Shown here: positions 21,341 through 31,189 of the stretch, one piece after another
Position numbering within the stretch: position 1 is the stretch's first letter
Layout of the letters: the number at the start of each line of letters is the position of its first letter
Assembly: GCA_015501075.1 (NCBI GenBank)
Contig: JADNYJ010000115.1
Coordinates: 1 to 64,000 of the forward strand
DNA: 64,000 nucleotides
Source of the DNA: Gymnopilus junonius
Taxonomy: Eukaryota; Basidiomycota; Agaricomycetes; Agaricales; Galerinaceae
Reading direction: 5' to 3'
The notes under the pieces: generated by a model
Told to the model about the DNA's origin: nothing
The model's database searches: none
What the model saw: the letters and a program-made list of their open reading frames with translations, nothing else
Made by a program: the position numbers and the translations under genes

Positions 21341-21963
21341 AGATCGAGACCGCTAAGGGCTCATTTCGCCGCTTGGTTTAGTCGCACAACACCAGTAGAA
21401 GTCCATTTCTTCAAAGCGAAAAGGTGCTGGAGAGCTGTGGCGAATTTCCTAGATTTCATTTACGCACCTGAAGCGGTCATCGGAAATGGAGTGGACGTGC
21501 TGGGTGGCACCTGATTCACTAATGCGGACGTGTTTTCGGTAAATGAATGGATGAATCGGCAGCAGGTAATGGAAAGCATTGGAAAGAGAAATTCATGGAA
21601 TGAAGTCGGAATATTGGGATACGACGGTAAATGAAAAAAGAATAGGAAGTGAGCCTAGTGGGGGATCGAGAGCAAGTTACCGGTACCAGTTCAACCACGA
21701 ATTCATGACCTGCATAAGTAAGCGACTATAAATAGCACGCACTTGACCCAACAAAGGCGCTTGAAAGTTCAATCCCAGATCGTGGACGAGCTGTGGACGT
21801 GAGCTTTATGCTCATATGCAAATTTAAATAAGAAATGTACTGATTGTTATTACTTAGCCAACGACCCATGGCCATGATCCGACGCCAATGCAATTCCTCA
21901 CTGGCGAATTGAGGGCCAAAGAAAGTTATTTCATCTGCAAGGACACATTCAGAAATACTTCGT
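21341..21963. other. No gene seen
   Basis: Probable 5' region of the Ser/Thr-rich gene and 3' region of the acetyltransferase gene; both are on the minus strand. No supported feature. Confidence 0.4.
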
Positions 21964-22584
21964 TCAATTTACAGTCCTAGCCATCCACTCTATCTCTGTA
22001 TTCTCATCTTCTACCTCTCCTCTGTGCTGTTTAGAAAATCCGGCTTTTCCATAAAGTTTAATGGCTGTTTCGTTATCCTTGCATACTTCTAAAAGCACAG
22101 TCCTCCTTCTCTCCACATTTTCTTTTTCACTCTCCTCCGACGAATGGGACTTGACAATCTCCAATGCGTGCTCAATCAATGCCCTGCCAACTCCCAATTT
22201 GCGATAATCAGGATGAACCCACATGCCGACAAGCATGAAAACATCTACCAATCCGCTGTCTTCTGCTTCTTTGATCTGTGGAGGATACGAAAGGCGTCCT
22301 TTGGAATCCTTGAGTAACAATTCCGGCCAAAGAACTGAGAGTGTTCCAACCCATTGTCCTTCGGTGGCATTTTTTATAGCAGCTAGTGTCGTTCGTTCTT
22401 TAGTGTTGACTCTCAAGCGCCATATTTCTGGTGTGAATGCGGACTCTCTTCCGAACGACGATCCGAACGTTTCAGGGTTGGTGGACAACGCAGTTAACCT
22501 GATCGAGGCGTAAGACGATATGTGCTCCGGAGACGCTGGCAGGGGCACAGGGATTACTCTGAAGAGCGGGGTCGTCATGGTCAT
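21964..22584 (-). CDS. GNAT-family N-acetyltransferase
   Basis: Single exon of 206 aa from ATG 22584 (the frame is open to another ATG at 22683, giving 239 aa; the shorter start places the first beta strand, FRVIPVPL, near the N-terminus as usual). The acetyl-CoA binding motif A is VGMWVHPDYRKLGVGRALIEHAL, with the R-x-x-G-x-G/A signature, and motif B includes LLEVCKDNETAIKLYGKAGF. GNAT enzymes transfer acetyl from acetyl-CoA to an amine; the substrate here cannot be inferred. No targeting signal is visible, so it is probably cytosolic. The frame has no interruption. Confidence 0.85.
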   Translation of the reverse strand: MTMTTPLFRVIPVPLPASPEHISSYASIRLTALSTNPETFGSSFGRESAFTPEIWRLRVNTKERTTLAAIKNATEGQWVGTLSVLWPELLLKDSKGRLSYPPQIKEAEDSGLVDVFMLVGMWVHPDYRKLGVGRALIEHALEIVKSHSSEESEKENVERRRTVLLEVCKDNETAIKLYGKAGFSKQHRGEVEDENTEIEWMARTVN

Positions 22585-23658
22585 AGGGGTAAATACCGAT
22601 AATCTTTGCCTTTGGGGATTATGTATACAAAAAAGCGGATCCCGCGATGACTCGACCAGCTGATTCTTGCCGCATAGCCACATGTCAGCACGCCCTTAGT
22701 TTTGTGCCTTGTTTCCCACAACCGAGAACCGAGAATGAAGCACGAAAAATATCTTCTGAAGAATAGAATGAGGTGTTCTTCTCGCTGTCTGAGAGGTCAA
22801 CTCGACGTGAACCTCTGCGTTATCCACGATACACCCCGACTTACCGCTCAAACGCGGCTGCAGTGAACGTAAGTAATTTGAACTAAACTCAAACATTATA
22901 TGCTGCGAACTTACAGCCGGCGACCCCACTGAATCATGCCAATATAACGTTAAGCGGTCACAGACGTAACTTGGACATCATGTTAATGGTTCAATTGGGT
23001 CCCCTTTGTGAGAAATCGTGCCAAAGAGAAAGGGTGTTTATGGGAGAAAGGCTTTGCAATGTGTACGTTCGTCGACTTAGTCGATTTCGCTGACTTAGGC
23101 AAGTTTTTTGACACACGTTGAAGTCGATAAAGCCTGTAGTCAAAAGATTGCCGGTCAAGATAGTTTCATAAAAAAATCAAACATGTGAGGTAAAGATAAG
23201 TATTATGAGACTCACGTACAAATAAATGCACAACTTCTAAGACAGGAGGCAAATAACATGCCATCGAGAAGGAGAAGGGCTGGATTTACGATCTTTCCAG
23301 CAATGGAAGTAAATGAAGCAGGTATGGCGCTCAGGCGAATATCGACAACGGGGAGGTGCTTAGCAGCAGACGGAGATTTTTGAATCTTCCATCCGCAACT
23401 AAGAGAATAATGTGTAAACCCCAACCAAATATGGTATAATAAGAGTATAAGGCTAGAGTATCGCAAGTGTTAGCCGGATTCAGGGAAAGAAGGACAGCAA
23501 ATACTCACCTGTACACTAGACCAAGCAGACGAAAAGTCTCCGAAATAGACAGCTCAACCTGTACATAATAAGTTTGTGAGTGACACCGAGTACGCAAAGC
23601 CCGATGGTAGTGGTAGTTGTAACCAATGTGGAAGTTTGTGTGGAAGTTGGAAGCAAGT
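22585..23658. other. No confident gene
   Basis: A minus-strand frame near 23660-23516 codes a short Thr-rich segment (PTSTQTSTLVTTTTTI) that ends at the DNA-transposon insertion. No larger gene could be assembled. Confidence 0.35.
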
Positions 23659-23660
23659 TA

Positions 23661-23683
23661 CAGTCGGCACCCTCATAACCCAT
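23661..23683 (+). repeat. pogo element terminal inverted repeat, left
   Basis: 23 bp starting CAGTCGGCACCCTCATAACC. It is the exact reverse complement of 24408-24430. Confidence 0.85.
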
Positions 23684-23883
23684 GACCGTGATAACCCATA
23701 ACCCCATAAAACCCATACTTTTTTCGGTCCACCGACTCGGTGGACCGGGATTTTCGTCCAAAACCCCATAAGTCCGCCATAACCCATAACCCATAGACCT
23801 TTCGGACAAAAACCCATAAGTTTTGGGTCAAATTTGAGCCCGCCCCCTATTATATCCTATGATATGTAGTCAAGCAAAACCGG

Positions 23884-24228
23884 ATGAGTATCGACTCTCT
23901 TCTCAATCCGTCCGGGGAGTATCAGGTTTTGACAGAAACGTCGGACGAAGAAATTTTCCAGGCTGTCATAAATGCAGTTCACGCACGTGAGAACATAGAG
24001 ATTAATGGCGGTGACGATGTTGATGAAGATATCCCTGTCGAACCGCGACCTGTTCGTCATGATGTTCTTAAGGCTTCCTCAACAATCAGTAGGTACTTGG
24101 AGGATTGGAATGACCCCATTGCTCGCAAAATGGAAGCAATTCTGGGATCTTTTAACAGACAGCTTCATCTTGATGAAGTCAATTCCTTGAAGCCTACTGT
24201 TTTGACTGACTATTTTAAAAGGGCATAG
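23884..24228 (+). pseudogene. C-terminal remnant of a pogo-type DDE transposase (114 aa)
   Basis: Open frame starting MSIDSLLNPSGE and containing SDEEIFQAV, GGDDVDED, DVLKASSTISRYL and the terminus VLTDYFKRA. This acidic tail is characteristic of the end of fungal pogo/CENP-B-like transposases (family knowledge). The DDE catalytic domain and the DNA-binding domain are missing, so it is not a functional transposase. Confidence 0.75.
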
Positions 24229-24407
24229 TTTGTTAATTTATATTCAGCTACAATAAAGATTACTGGTTGCTTTCTTAACGTAGCACACAAGCTACGAATA
24301 TTCTATTATTATTTTCGATTTTTTCGCCATTTATAAATGCTATTTTTAGTCCCTCCCAAACCCCATAACCTCCGAAAACCCATACTTTCGGCCATCCACC
24401 GAAGGGT

Positions 24408-24430
24408 ATGGGTTATGAGGGTGCCGACTG
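24408..24430 (-). repeat. pogo element terminal inverted repeat, right
   Basis: Ends GAGGGTGCCGACTG before the right TA. It is the exact reverse complement of the left repeat. Confidence 0.85.
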
Positions 24431-24432
24431 TA

Positions 24433-27400
24433 CTGGTAAGAAGTTCGGAATCGGAGTTGGGTCATTCCGTACGCGTGATACGGCGCGTGATTGATTGGAG
24501 TGGTCTAGACTTAGTGACCAGTCACGGTCTTTGTTATGCCCTTGTGACCAGTCGCGTCAAGTTTTTCAACAAGTTTTGCTTTCGATCTCGACTTTCCTTT
24601 ATGGTTTACCTCCGATGTCGATTCATAACAAGGTCCTGAACAAATCCTGCAACCTTAAGGCCCGTATAATTTTTCTTATAAAAGGGCTTACTTATTTTTA
24701 ATATTGTGAGTCTTTCAGAGTCTCACCAGCGGCCGTACTTAGCTGAAGACACTGATCCCATACATAGTAAATGTCAACTTCCTCGGAATAGATTCTTAAA
24801 AAGTTGATCCCACTATATATTCCGACCATCGACGCGTCGAGCCAAGCTTCTGATCTTCTAACGTTTGCGCCACTGGATGAGTCCTCGACGTGTCGCTTTT
24901 CAACGTAACCATCAAGCGCCGACGTTCTAACTGCCGTCTCCTGCACATGCATCCATATGGATGGCGCTAAAGCAGGAGAGCCCCCATTTTCATTTTGCCA
25001 CAAAGTTCGTTAGGCAAAATTACGTCGACTAAGTGTCCTGTCCTGAACCGGTAAGAATTCATCCGGTATTTGCAACTAAACACTAAGACCATTATTGAAC
25101 GTCCTCGGGAATGGACGCGGACTATTTGTAACCAGACGCTCGGGCATCGGCAACGTGAAGAGGACATGAGGTTTTCCAATCGGGAAGACCATTTACTCAT
25201 GGGATGCCCTAACATAATAAGGATCCGTCTCAACAGTTCTAGCAACCCGAGCAAACAGGCGAAATCTCGCCCGTTCAGTAAAGGTGTGCGACCATCGCCT
25301 GCGAGAAGACAGTGGACCATTTAAAGCTCCGTTACTCACTCGACATTGAACTGACTGCTGTCTTTGAAGCACGCCATCCGATTAAGCCTGTTTCAGGTCT
25401 GGCAGCCGCGATACTTCGAATGCCGACAATCCGACATCCCATCACAGGCGCCAATCAACCCCAACAATTAACTGCCCATTTAGTTTGAGATATACCTTTT
25501 GGTGGCCTTTCGTCACGTCGGTGAGAAGCACTCATTCAGAATATTCTTGCGACGCTCTCGCGATCGTTGTTTCCTAATCTACGGACCATTACAAATGACC
25601 CGGTTTACGTCATCCCTGCACTTGTCGCGCCCGTCCATTGTTTTTTTGTGAGTCACGCTATAGATAAATACGTCAAGGCAGACAAAATGTTTTTTACGCA
25701 GCTTAGGACCTAGATGTTTACACCCCTCGTGTGCACAACGTCCGATTTCACCGCGGTCTGGAGGACCCGAACGCGAAATAGCCTCCAGTTTCGAGCCAAC
25801 TGGTGAGATGGAAACGGCCTACCATCACGCCATCTATAATCTGTGTGCGGAGGGGGTTTAAGCAAGTCCTATTTTTAAATTTAAAGTTTACAGCTCAGTC
25901 ATCGACATTGGACAAGTAACTTACATCCCAGCGAGGCCTCCGAACTAGGATCATGCGAGTAGATTAACCAACTTGGAACGGAAGTTGGAGATAGAGTTCC
26001 GTCTATTGTCCAGAAGCTCGGACTGTGTGTATGTGTGTGAGGAAGGCCCATGGTTCTCAGCGTTACATGCTACGGCCAAGCAGAAGGGCTATGTGCGCTA
26101 CTTTTACCCAACCAATGAAAAGGCCGAAACCCAGAGTTAAGACGGTGAAAATGGACCGCCAAGCACAACGCACGTAATCGTCGAACACAGACCTATCGCG
26201 CTTTGGTGGCCCCCTGAGAGTTCAGCCCGTGAGCCCCCCCTGCCATTTAACCTTCGTACAAAGATAGCATCAATACAACAGATGCGCTTGATGGTAAAGC
26301 CGATTTCCTGAAGGAGGACCTTGAAAGGGGAACTCTGCTCCCCACTCCACCCACGCTCTCTCATCGCACTGAGCAAATGCGCATCATCCGGAAAAAGCAT
26401 CTCAATCAGAACTGAACTGATAGTAATTGATCCGGCCGCCCAGCTGAGTTGATTTGATTTTTAATACATACTTTCAATTGATTAATTGATTGGAGGTCAA
26501 AGGTTCCAATCACGCCCACCCTTGCTGTGCAGATTGACGGGACCTTTTGATCACCTTTGATCCAACCTTGACTTGATTTTACACGTCAGTCAGTCAGCCG
26601 TTTCTCTACCTATCCTTTGTTCTTCTTCTTATGAGGCACAAGAGTCATGTCCACGTTAAGTATGCCTACGTTCAACGCTACCTGCCCTTTCTCAATGGTT
26701 GGCCGTTCACACCTGCGTCACGCTGTACAAAATGACCCGCTTCTTCACTTGAACCGCCAGCACAAAGGGCTCCGGTATTAGTAAAATATTCTCTTGGTCC
26801 GCACTGGGGTCTTCTATAAGGCACAGAGAGAAGGATCTGGATACGTCTATGTATGTATGTATTTATGTACATCATGAGTGACGACGGTCCACTTCAAGAC
26901 CAAGTTATCCCAGGGATCCGGGGGCTGTCGATCGACGCACGTCCCTCAGGACAAGTCCACAAGTCAAAGAGACTGGGAAGCTATATAAATCGGTCATCCA
27001 TGTAGTCTCCGCCACATAAGTAGTCTCCACACTAGACCGTGGCGTCCACACAAGTTACTTACATACAAGCGAATCTTATTAGGGTTTCGCACTAATAGCG
27101 TTGGGTTGGACAGTAGGCGGCCAGTGATCATGGAGAGGGTGACAAGTGAAGAGTTTAATTCGACCTTCCTTTCCATTTCCCTCCTTTTCTCCCTCCTTCG
27201 CCTCACTCAGCACGCGGTACAAGAAGCTTGAGTTCAGGTTCTCGTGGCTCTGCACGTCAAAGAATGGTCAGCGGTGGCTAAAGTCCTCCGGAGCACTAAT
27301 CCCATTACTTTTACCTCAACTTTGACTGCGTATATGCGTACATGATGCACATAGGACAAAGTAAGAATGAACGGATGCTTCTGAACTCAAACAGCTCAGC

Positions 27401-27670
27401 TAAGAATTCGAATTCGAAGGCGAAGGAGAAGGCGAGAGCGAAAGCGAAAGCAAAAGAAAGCGAGAGTTAATTATAAATATTAATGCATATATGCAACTCA
27501 AGAGTCAGAAGCATCCAAGATTCCGAAAGGGCTTCCCGCGAATTTAAATAACTCATGAAACTTCTTTTTTTGTATCATCAGACCCATCCATCATCCATCA
27601 GAAATGACTGCGAACGCCGCTGGGTTTGTCATTCCTTCTCCTCCTTTCGGGTCAAAAATCACATCTCGGC
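24433..27670. other. About 3.2 kb with no supportable gene
   Basis: Only short frames on both strands; the longest (24967-25320 minus and 25070-25324 plus) overlap and resemble nothing. A purine-rich GAA/GCGA tract lies at 27401-27468. Confidence 0.4.
27401..27468. repeat. Purine-rich imperfect GCGAAA/GAAGGC repeat
   Basis: About 68 bp of nearly pure purine on the plus strand, with iterated GCGAAA-, GAAGGC- and GCGAGA-like units. Confidence 0.6.
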
Positions 27671-27678
27671 GGATCAAC
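27671..27678. repeat. 8-bp target-site duplication (GGATCAAC), left
   Basis: It directly precedes the left terminal repeat. The identical 8 bp follow the right terminal repeat at 28426-28433. Confidence 0.85.
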
Positions 27679-28425
27679 TAAGGCTCCAACCATATAGTAT
27701 ACGTATAGGGTCGACAACTTAAATATACGGATACGGTTGTTTAGTGTATATTTACTGTATATATACGGTTATACGGCTAGTTGTATACGGTTCCAAAAAA
27801 GAAATAAAAATATTTTTTCTATTTACGAAAAACAGAGTTCTACGGCCGCCTATGGGTCAATCCTTCTTGCCTGACATGCTCCTATGCTTTTTGCGAGGTG
27901 CTGTAAGCTCGTCCGGGTCTCTCCAGTTGAAAAGGCCACTCCGAATCCACACCTTTGCTAATAATGCCTCCCGAATAGTCTTGTCGCGCATTGATAATGA
28001 ATGGCAAGCAATTTGAAATTCAGTGATGCAGTGATCGGCATTGCAACTCAGGGGGGAGGGGTTAAAACAGCAGTTCATGGAGGAAAGCACAGATATATTG
28101 GGTTGTAGTGAGGTATAACGATGAAATGAATGGAAAAGGGATATCACGAAGGGCAGATCAGCCCACAGCGTACGCGTTGAAAGCCTTTGCTGGTGTTGTA
28201 GATGGTTGAAGTAAGAGATTGTGGAGTCACGAACCGTGACATCAGCGTTTATAAGCAATGCCGAGGGTGCCGGGTAAGCCACCTGAGCCTAAACCGTATA
28301 ACTGTACAGTATACTGTATATTTACTGTATACTGGGATTTCTCGATGGGGGTCTATACATATACGTATACGTATACAGTATTAACCGTATATATACGGTA
28401 GGTATATAGTACGGTTGGAGCCTTA
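27679..28425 (-). mobile_element. Non-autonomous hAT-like DNA transposon (747 bp)
   Basis: Bounded by perfect 13-bp inverted repeats (TAAGGCTCCAACC at 27679-27691 and its reverse complement at 28413-28425) and an 8-bp direct duplication, the size made by hAT transposases. The subterminal regions carry many short AT-rich palindromic units (GTATAC, ATATACGG, TACAGTA), as expected for transposase-binding clusters. There is no recognisable transposase; the interior has one long minus-strand frame. Confidence 0.8.
27857..28282 (-). other. Open frame inside the hAT-like element (141 codons, unknown)
   Basis: The frame is open from a GTG at 28282 to the stop at 27857 but has no ATG near its start, so if it is coding it is an exon or uses an upstream start. 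It contains a Ser/His-rich middle and a basic end (NWRDPDELTAPRKKHRSMSG). It does not resemble the hAT dimerisation domain. It may be cargo or chance. Confidence 0.25.
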
Positions 28426-28433
28426 GGATCAAC
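28426..28433. repeat. 8-bp target-site duplication (GGATCAAC), right
   Basis: Identical to 27671-27678. Confidence 0.85.
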
Positions 28434-29702
28434 TAGTTAGCTTGCTAGTGAGTAACGCCATCAGAACCTCGATCAATTATGAATGGGAATAAGGAATACC
28501 GATCACATGAAAGTTGGATGAAGAGGATGGCGGTCGCGGCCCCTCGCTATTGCCAAGGTTGAAGTAGAAGTACGTAGATTGAGGTAATTGAGGCGCGTGG
28601 TTGGGGGGGGGAGAGAGGATCCTCAGGTCTGGCCCGCAAAAAAAAACTATGCATGCATGTATCCGTATGTACTACGAACAAAACAAAAACGCAGTACTAG
28701 TACTAGTATACTACACTTTAACCATAAATTCGAAAAAAGAAATAAAAGAGCTTATTATCCCGGACCTAAAGAGGGACCGCCAGATGAAGCTAAGCTAGCT
28801 AGCCCTAGTCAATACGTACATATGTAATGAATTCATCAATTCGATTCGAAGCGAGGGCAGGGGGGAGATAAGGAATAAGGTTTTTCGGACGGTTCGTAAA
28901 AAAAAACCTATGAAGCCTGAAGGAAGGGAGATAATAAATAAATAATGTAAGTGGGATTGAATGAATATGCAGGGATTGGATTGTGGTCCATTGGATTTGG
29001 AAAGCATGTAAAGCAGCAAGGAGGTGAGACGAGAAGAGCAAGGAGGGAAGGAGGGAGGGAAGAAAAGGAACGGTTACAAGAAGAACAACTGCAGGGGAGC
29101 ATGATTAAATAAGAGCCTCGACGCGAGGGGGGGGGACGAATGAAAGTAGTTTGGCAAAGGGGATGGGGATACATTCGAAAATTCCAGATTATCAGGGGGG
29201 AGGTGACAAAAAAGAAGACAAGTGGCATATAGATAGGTATAAGCGAGAGAAGGACGACAAGGAAAAAAGAAGAAGAATTGTTCCTAGATATATAAAAAAA
29301 GAAGCTTTTCGATATGTAGTGATTACGACGATGGAAGGAAGGCTTTTCGCGTGATTATATATGAAGGATTTGTGATAGGCGACTTGAATAGGAAGGTTAG
29401 GAAGGTAAGGACGTACGTATGTAGCTTGATCAGATCAAAAAGGAAATAGAAATAGAAGAAAGGAATACATTTTTCAAATATAATTTTGTTCTTTTATTAC
29501 TGTGCGTGACGAGCAAAAAAAAAAGCAAAGCAAATACCAGCCATGGAACGAGCAAGCAAGCAATAGCGAAGGGTAGGGTCGAATTAAAAGAAGCGAAATG
29601 AAAGGTGAGTAAGCAAAGTTCGGAGAGTGAGTGCGCGTCTCGGGCTTCGATTCTAGTGTGAGGTAAATTTTTTTTCCATGTAGGGGAGCCCAGCTTCACT
29701 GC
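28434..29702. other. No gene; probable 3' region of the GATA gene
   Basis: Low-complexity G-runs and A-runs, short frames only. The stretch nearest 29700 is likely 3' untranslated sequence of the GATA-factor gene on the minus strand. Confidence 0.4.
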
Positions 29703-31189
29703 CTAAGCTGGAGGTTCTCTGGCAGCACCAGCAGGAGGTGGTGGGGTATGAGAGGCCGAAGACGACTCCTGGACCGATCCTCCACCGCCACTTGTGGTAT
29801 TATTCACAGTCGACAGACGCGACATCGCTGACGGCGGAGAGGGTGGGTGAGAATGGGGTGCGGAATGGGAGTTGGAAGAAGGGTCGGCAGCGTTAGATGA
29901 GAGTGCCTGCTCGTCAAAGGTGCGGCCCCGCGGAGATGAAGACTGCGAAGACTGCTGCAACCTCGGGCTATCCACCAACGTCGGCCTCCGGCTCTGGGTT
30001 CCTGAGCCCGAAGTGCTGCCGTTGCTGCCGTTGTTGATGTTGCTGCTGTTCTCGCCCCCGCCGACCCCAGGACCGGTGACGGTAGTGTTGCTACCGCCAC
30101 TGCTGGTGCCATTGCTGCCGTTGGGGTGCCCGTTGCCGCCGCTGCTATTGCTGCTGCTTGCGCTGGTATTACCGTGCCAAGCCTGGAGGCCAGGAAGGGT
30201 ATTCGAGTGGTATTCTCCGGCGTTCAAAGGAGTGATGGGCTGGTGGTGATACTGGTAGGGCGAGGGCCCCGAGATGGGAGGCAGTTGGTTGGAGGCACCT
30301 TGACCTGGAGGAGTGCGGCCACGCAGGGCAGACACGGCGAGCGGACCGCGTTTGTGAGGGAATTGGTCCGGGCGAGGACGGGAGTGGGTTCTCTCAAACA
30401 GGCCACACTTGTTGCAGAGCTATGAAAAAGAGAAGAAAGAGTTACGTCAGTGGCATTGTTAATGAAAAGAAGAGACAAAGGCAGCACGTACGACTTTGCC
30501 AGGACTGAGGTTGGACCTTCGCCAAGTGGAGGTATCGGTGGTGCAGCAGTTGAAGCACCTTCTGCGGATCCCGTCGGTGAGTTTTGTAGCGGCATCATCC
30601 GTGTGGACGATGGTCACGGGTGGCTGGTTCGGGATGGGGTATTGACGATTGTAGTCGTTCATGTGTTGCTGCGACATGGGCGGGACGGCGTAATGGGGAA
30701 GACCAGAGGGGGGCGGGTAGGGGACCTGGCGGGAGTCTTGGGGTTGTGGTGCTGGTGGTGGTCGTAGCGGGGGTGCTGATCAAAGGCAGGGTGGGGCGAA
30801 TAAAGATAGGTGCCGCCTGGATGGCTTATAACCTCTGCGCGGGGGGCGTACTGGTGGTTAGAATGATGCCGGGCCGATGGCATCATTGGCGGATCGTGTT
30901 GGTAAGGAGCGGCATACATGGGCATTGAATGTTGAGGTGGTGATCGACGTATGTGGGGTGTCGAGTTTGATGAGCGGTCTACCGAAACGACTGATGGGGA
31001 GGGCGAGTGAGAATGGGTGGACATGGTAGTGATGGGAGGCGGGGGCGAGGGCAGGCGGTGGGAGGCGTTTGTGTCAAAATGGTGCCGGCGTCTGTCGAAC
31101 GTCGAGACGTTAAAAAGACGAGTATCCGAACAAAGAGCGTCAGAGACGAACGGAGAAGACATCTGAAATTGCTCGACACGATGGGGCAT
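29703..31189 (-). CDS. GATA-type zinc-finger transcription factor (one apparent frameshift)
   Basis: Start ATG 31189 (MPHRVEQFQMSSPF). Exon 1 runs 31189-30492, the intron 30491-30420 (72 nt), and exon 2 30419-29703. The zinc finger is CFNC-X19-CNKC (CCTTDTSTWRRSNLSPGKVL between the pairs, LCNKCGLFERTHSRPRPDQF after), and the intron splits it between the two cysteine pairs. The N-terminus is rich in Ser, His and Pro, the C-terminus in Ser, Asn and Gly; both are typical of disordered regulatory regions. One base appears lost in a C-run near 30738 (frame HHNP to QDSRQVPYPPPSG). The role is nuclear DNA binding at GATA sites; the regulated process cannot be inferred. Confidence 0.85.

Larger units (their letters stand above)
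23661..24430 (+). mobile_element. pogo/Tc1-mariner-type DNA transposon, internally deleted
   Basis: It is a 770-bp element bounded by a perfect 23-bp terminal inverted repeat starting CAGTCGGCACCC and flanked on both sides by TA (23659-23660 and 24431-24432). TA duplication and a CAGT start are the rule for Tc1/mariner/pogo elements. The interior keeps only the C-terminal end of a transposase (23884-24228). The subterminal regions are rich in the heptamer CCCATAA. It would need a transposase in trans. Confidence 0.85.

Noticed and set aside
23675..23830. Telomere-like CCCATAA repeats
   Set aside because: The unit is not the fungal telomere repeat (CCCTAA) and is limited to the pogo-type element between its terminal repeats.
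24967..25324. Overlapping frames of 117 (minus) and 84 (plus) codons
   Set aside because: Opposite-strand overlap, no family resemblance, no splice or promoter signals.
27857..28282. hAT transposase
   Set aside because: The frame lacks the hAT C-terminal dimerisation motifs and an initiating ATG.
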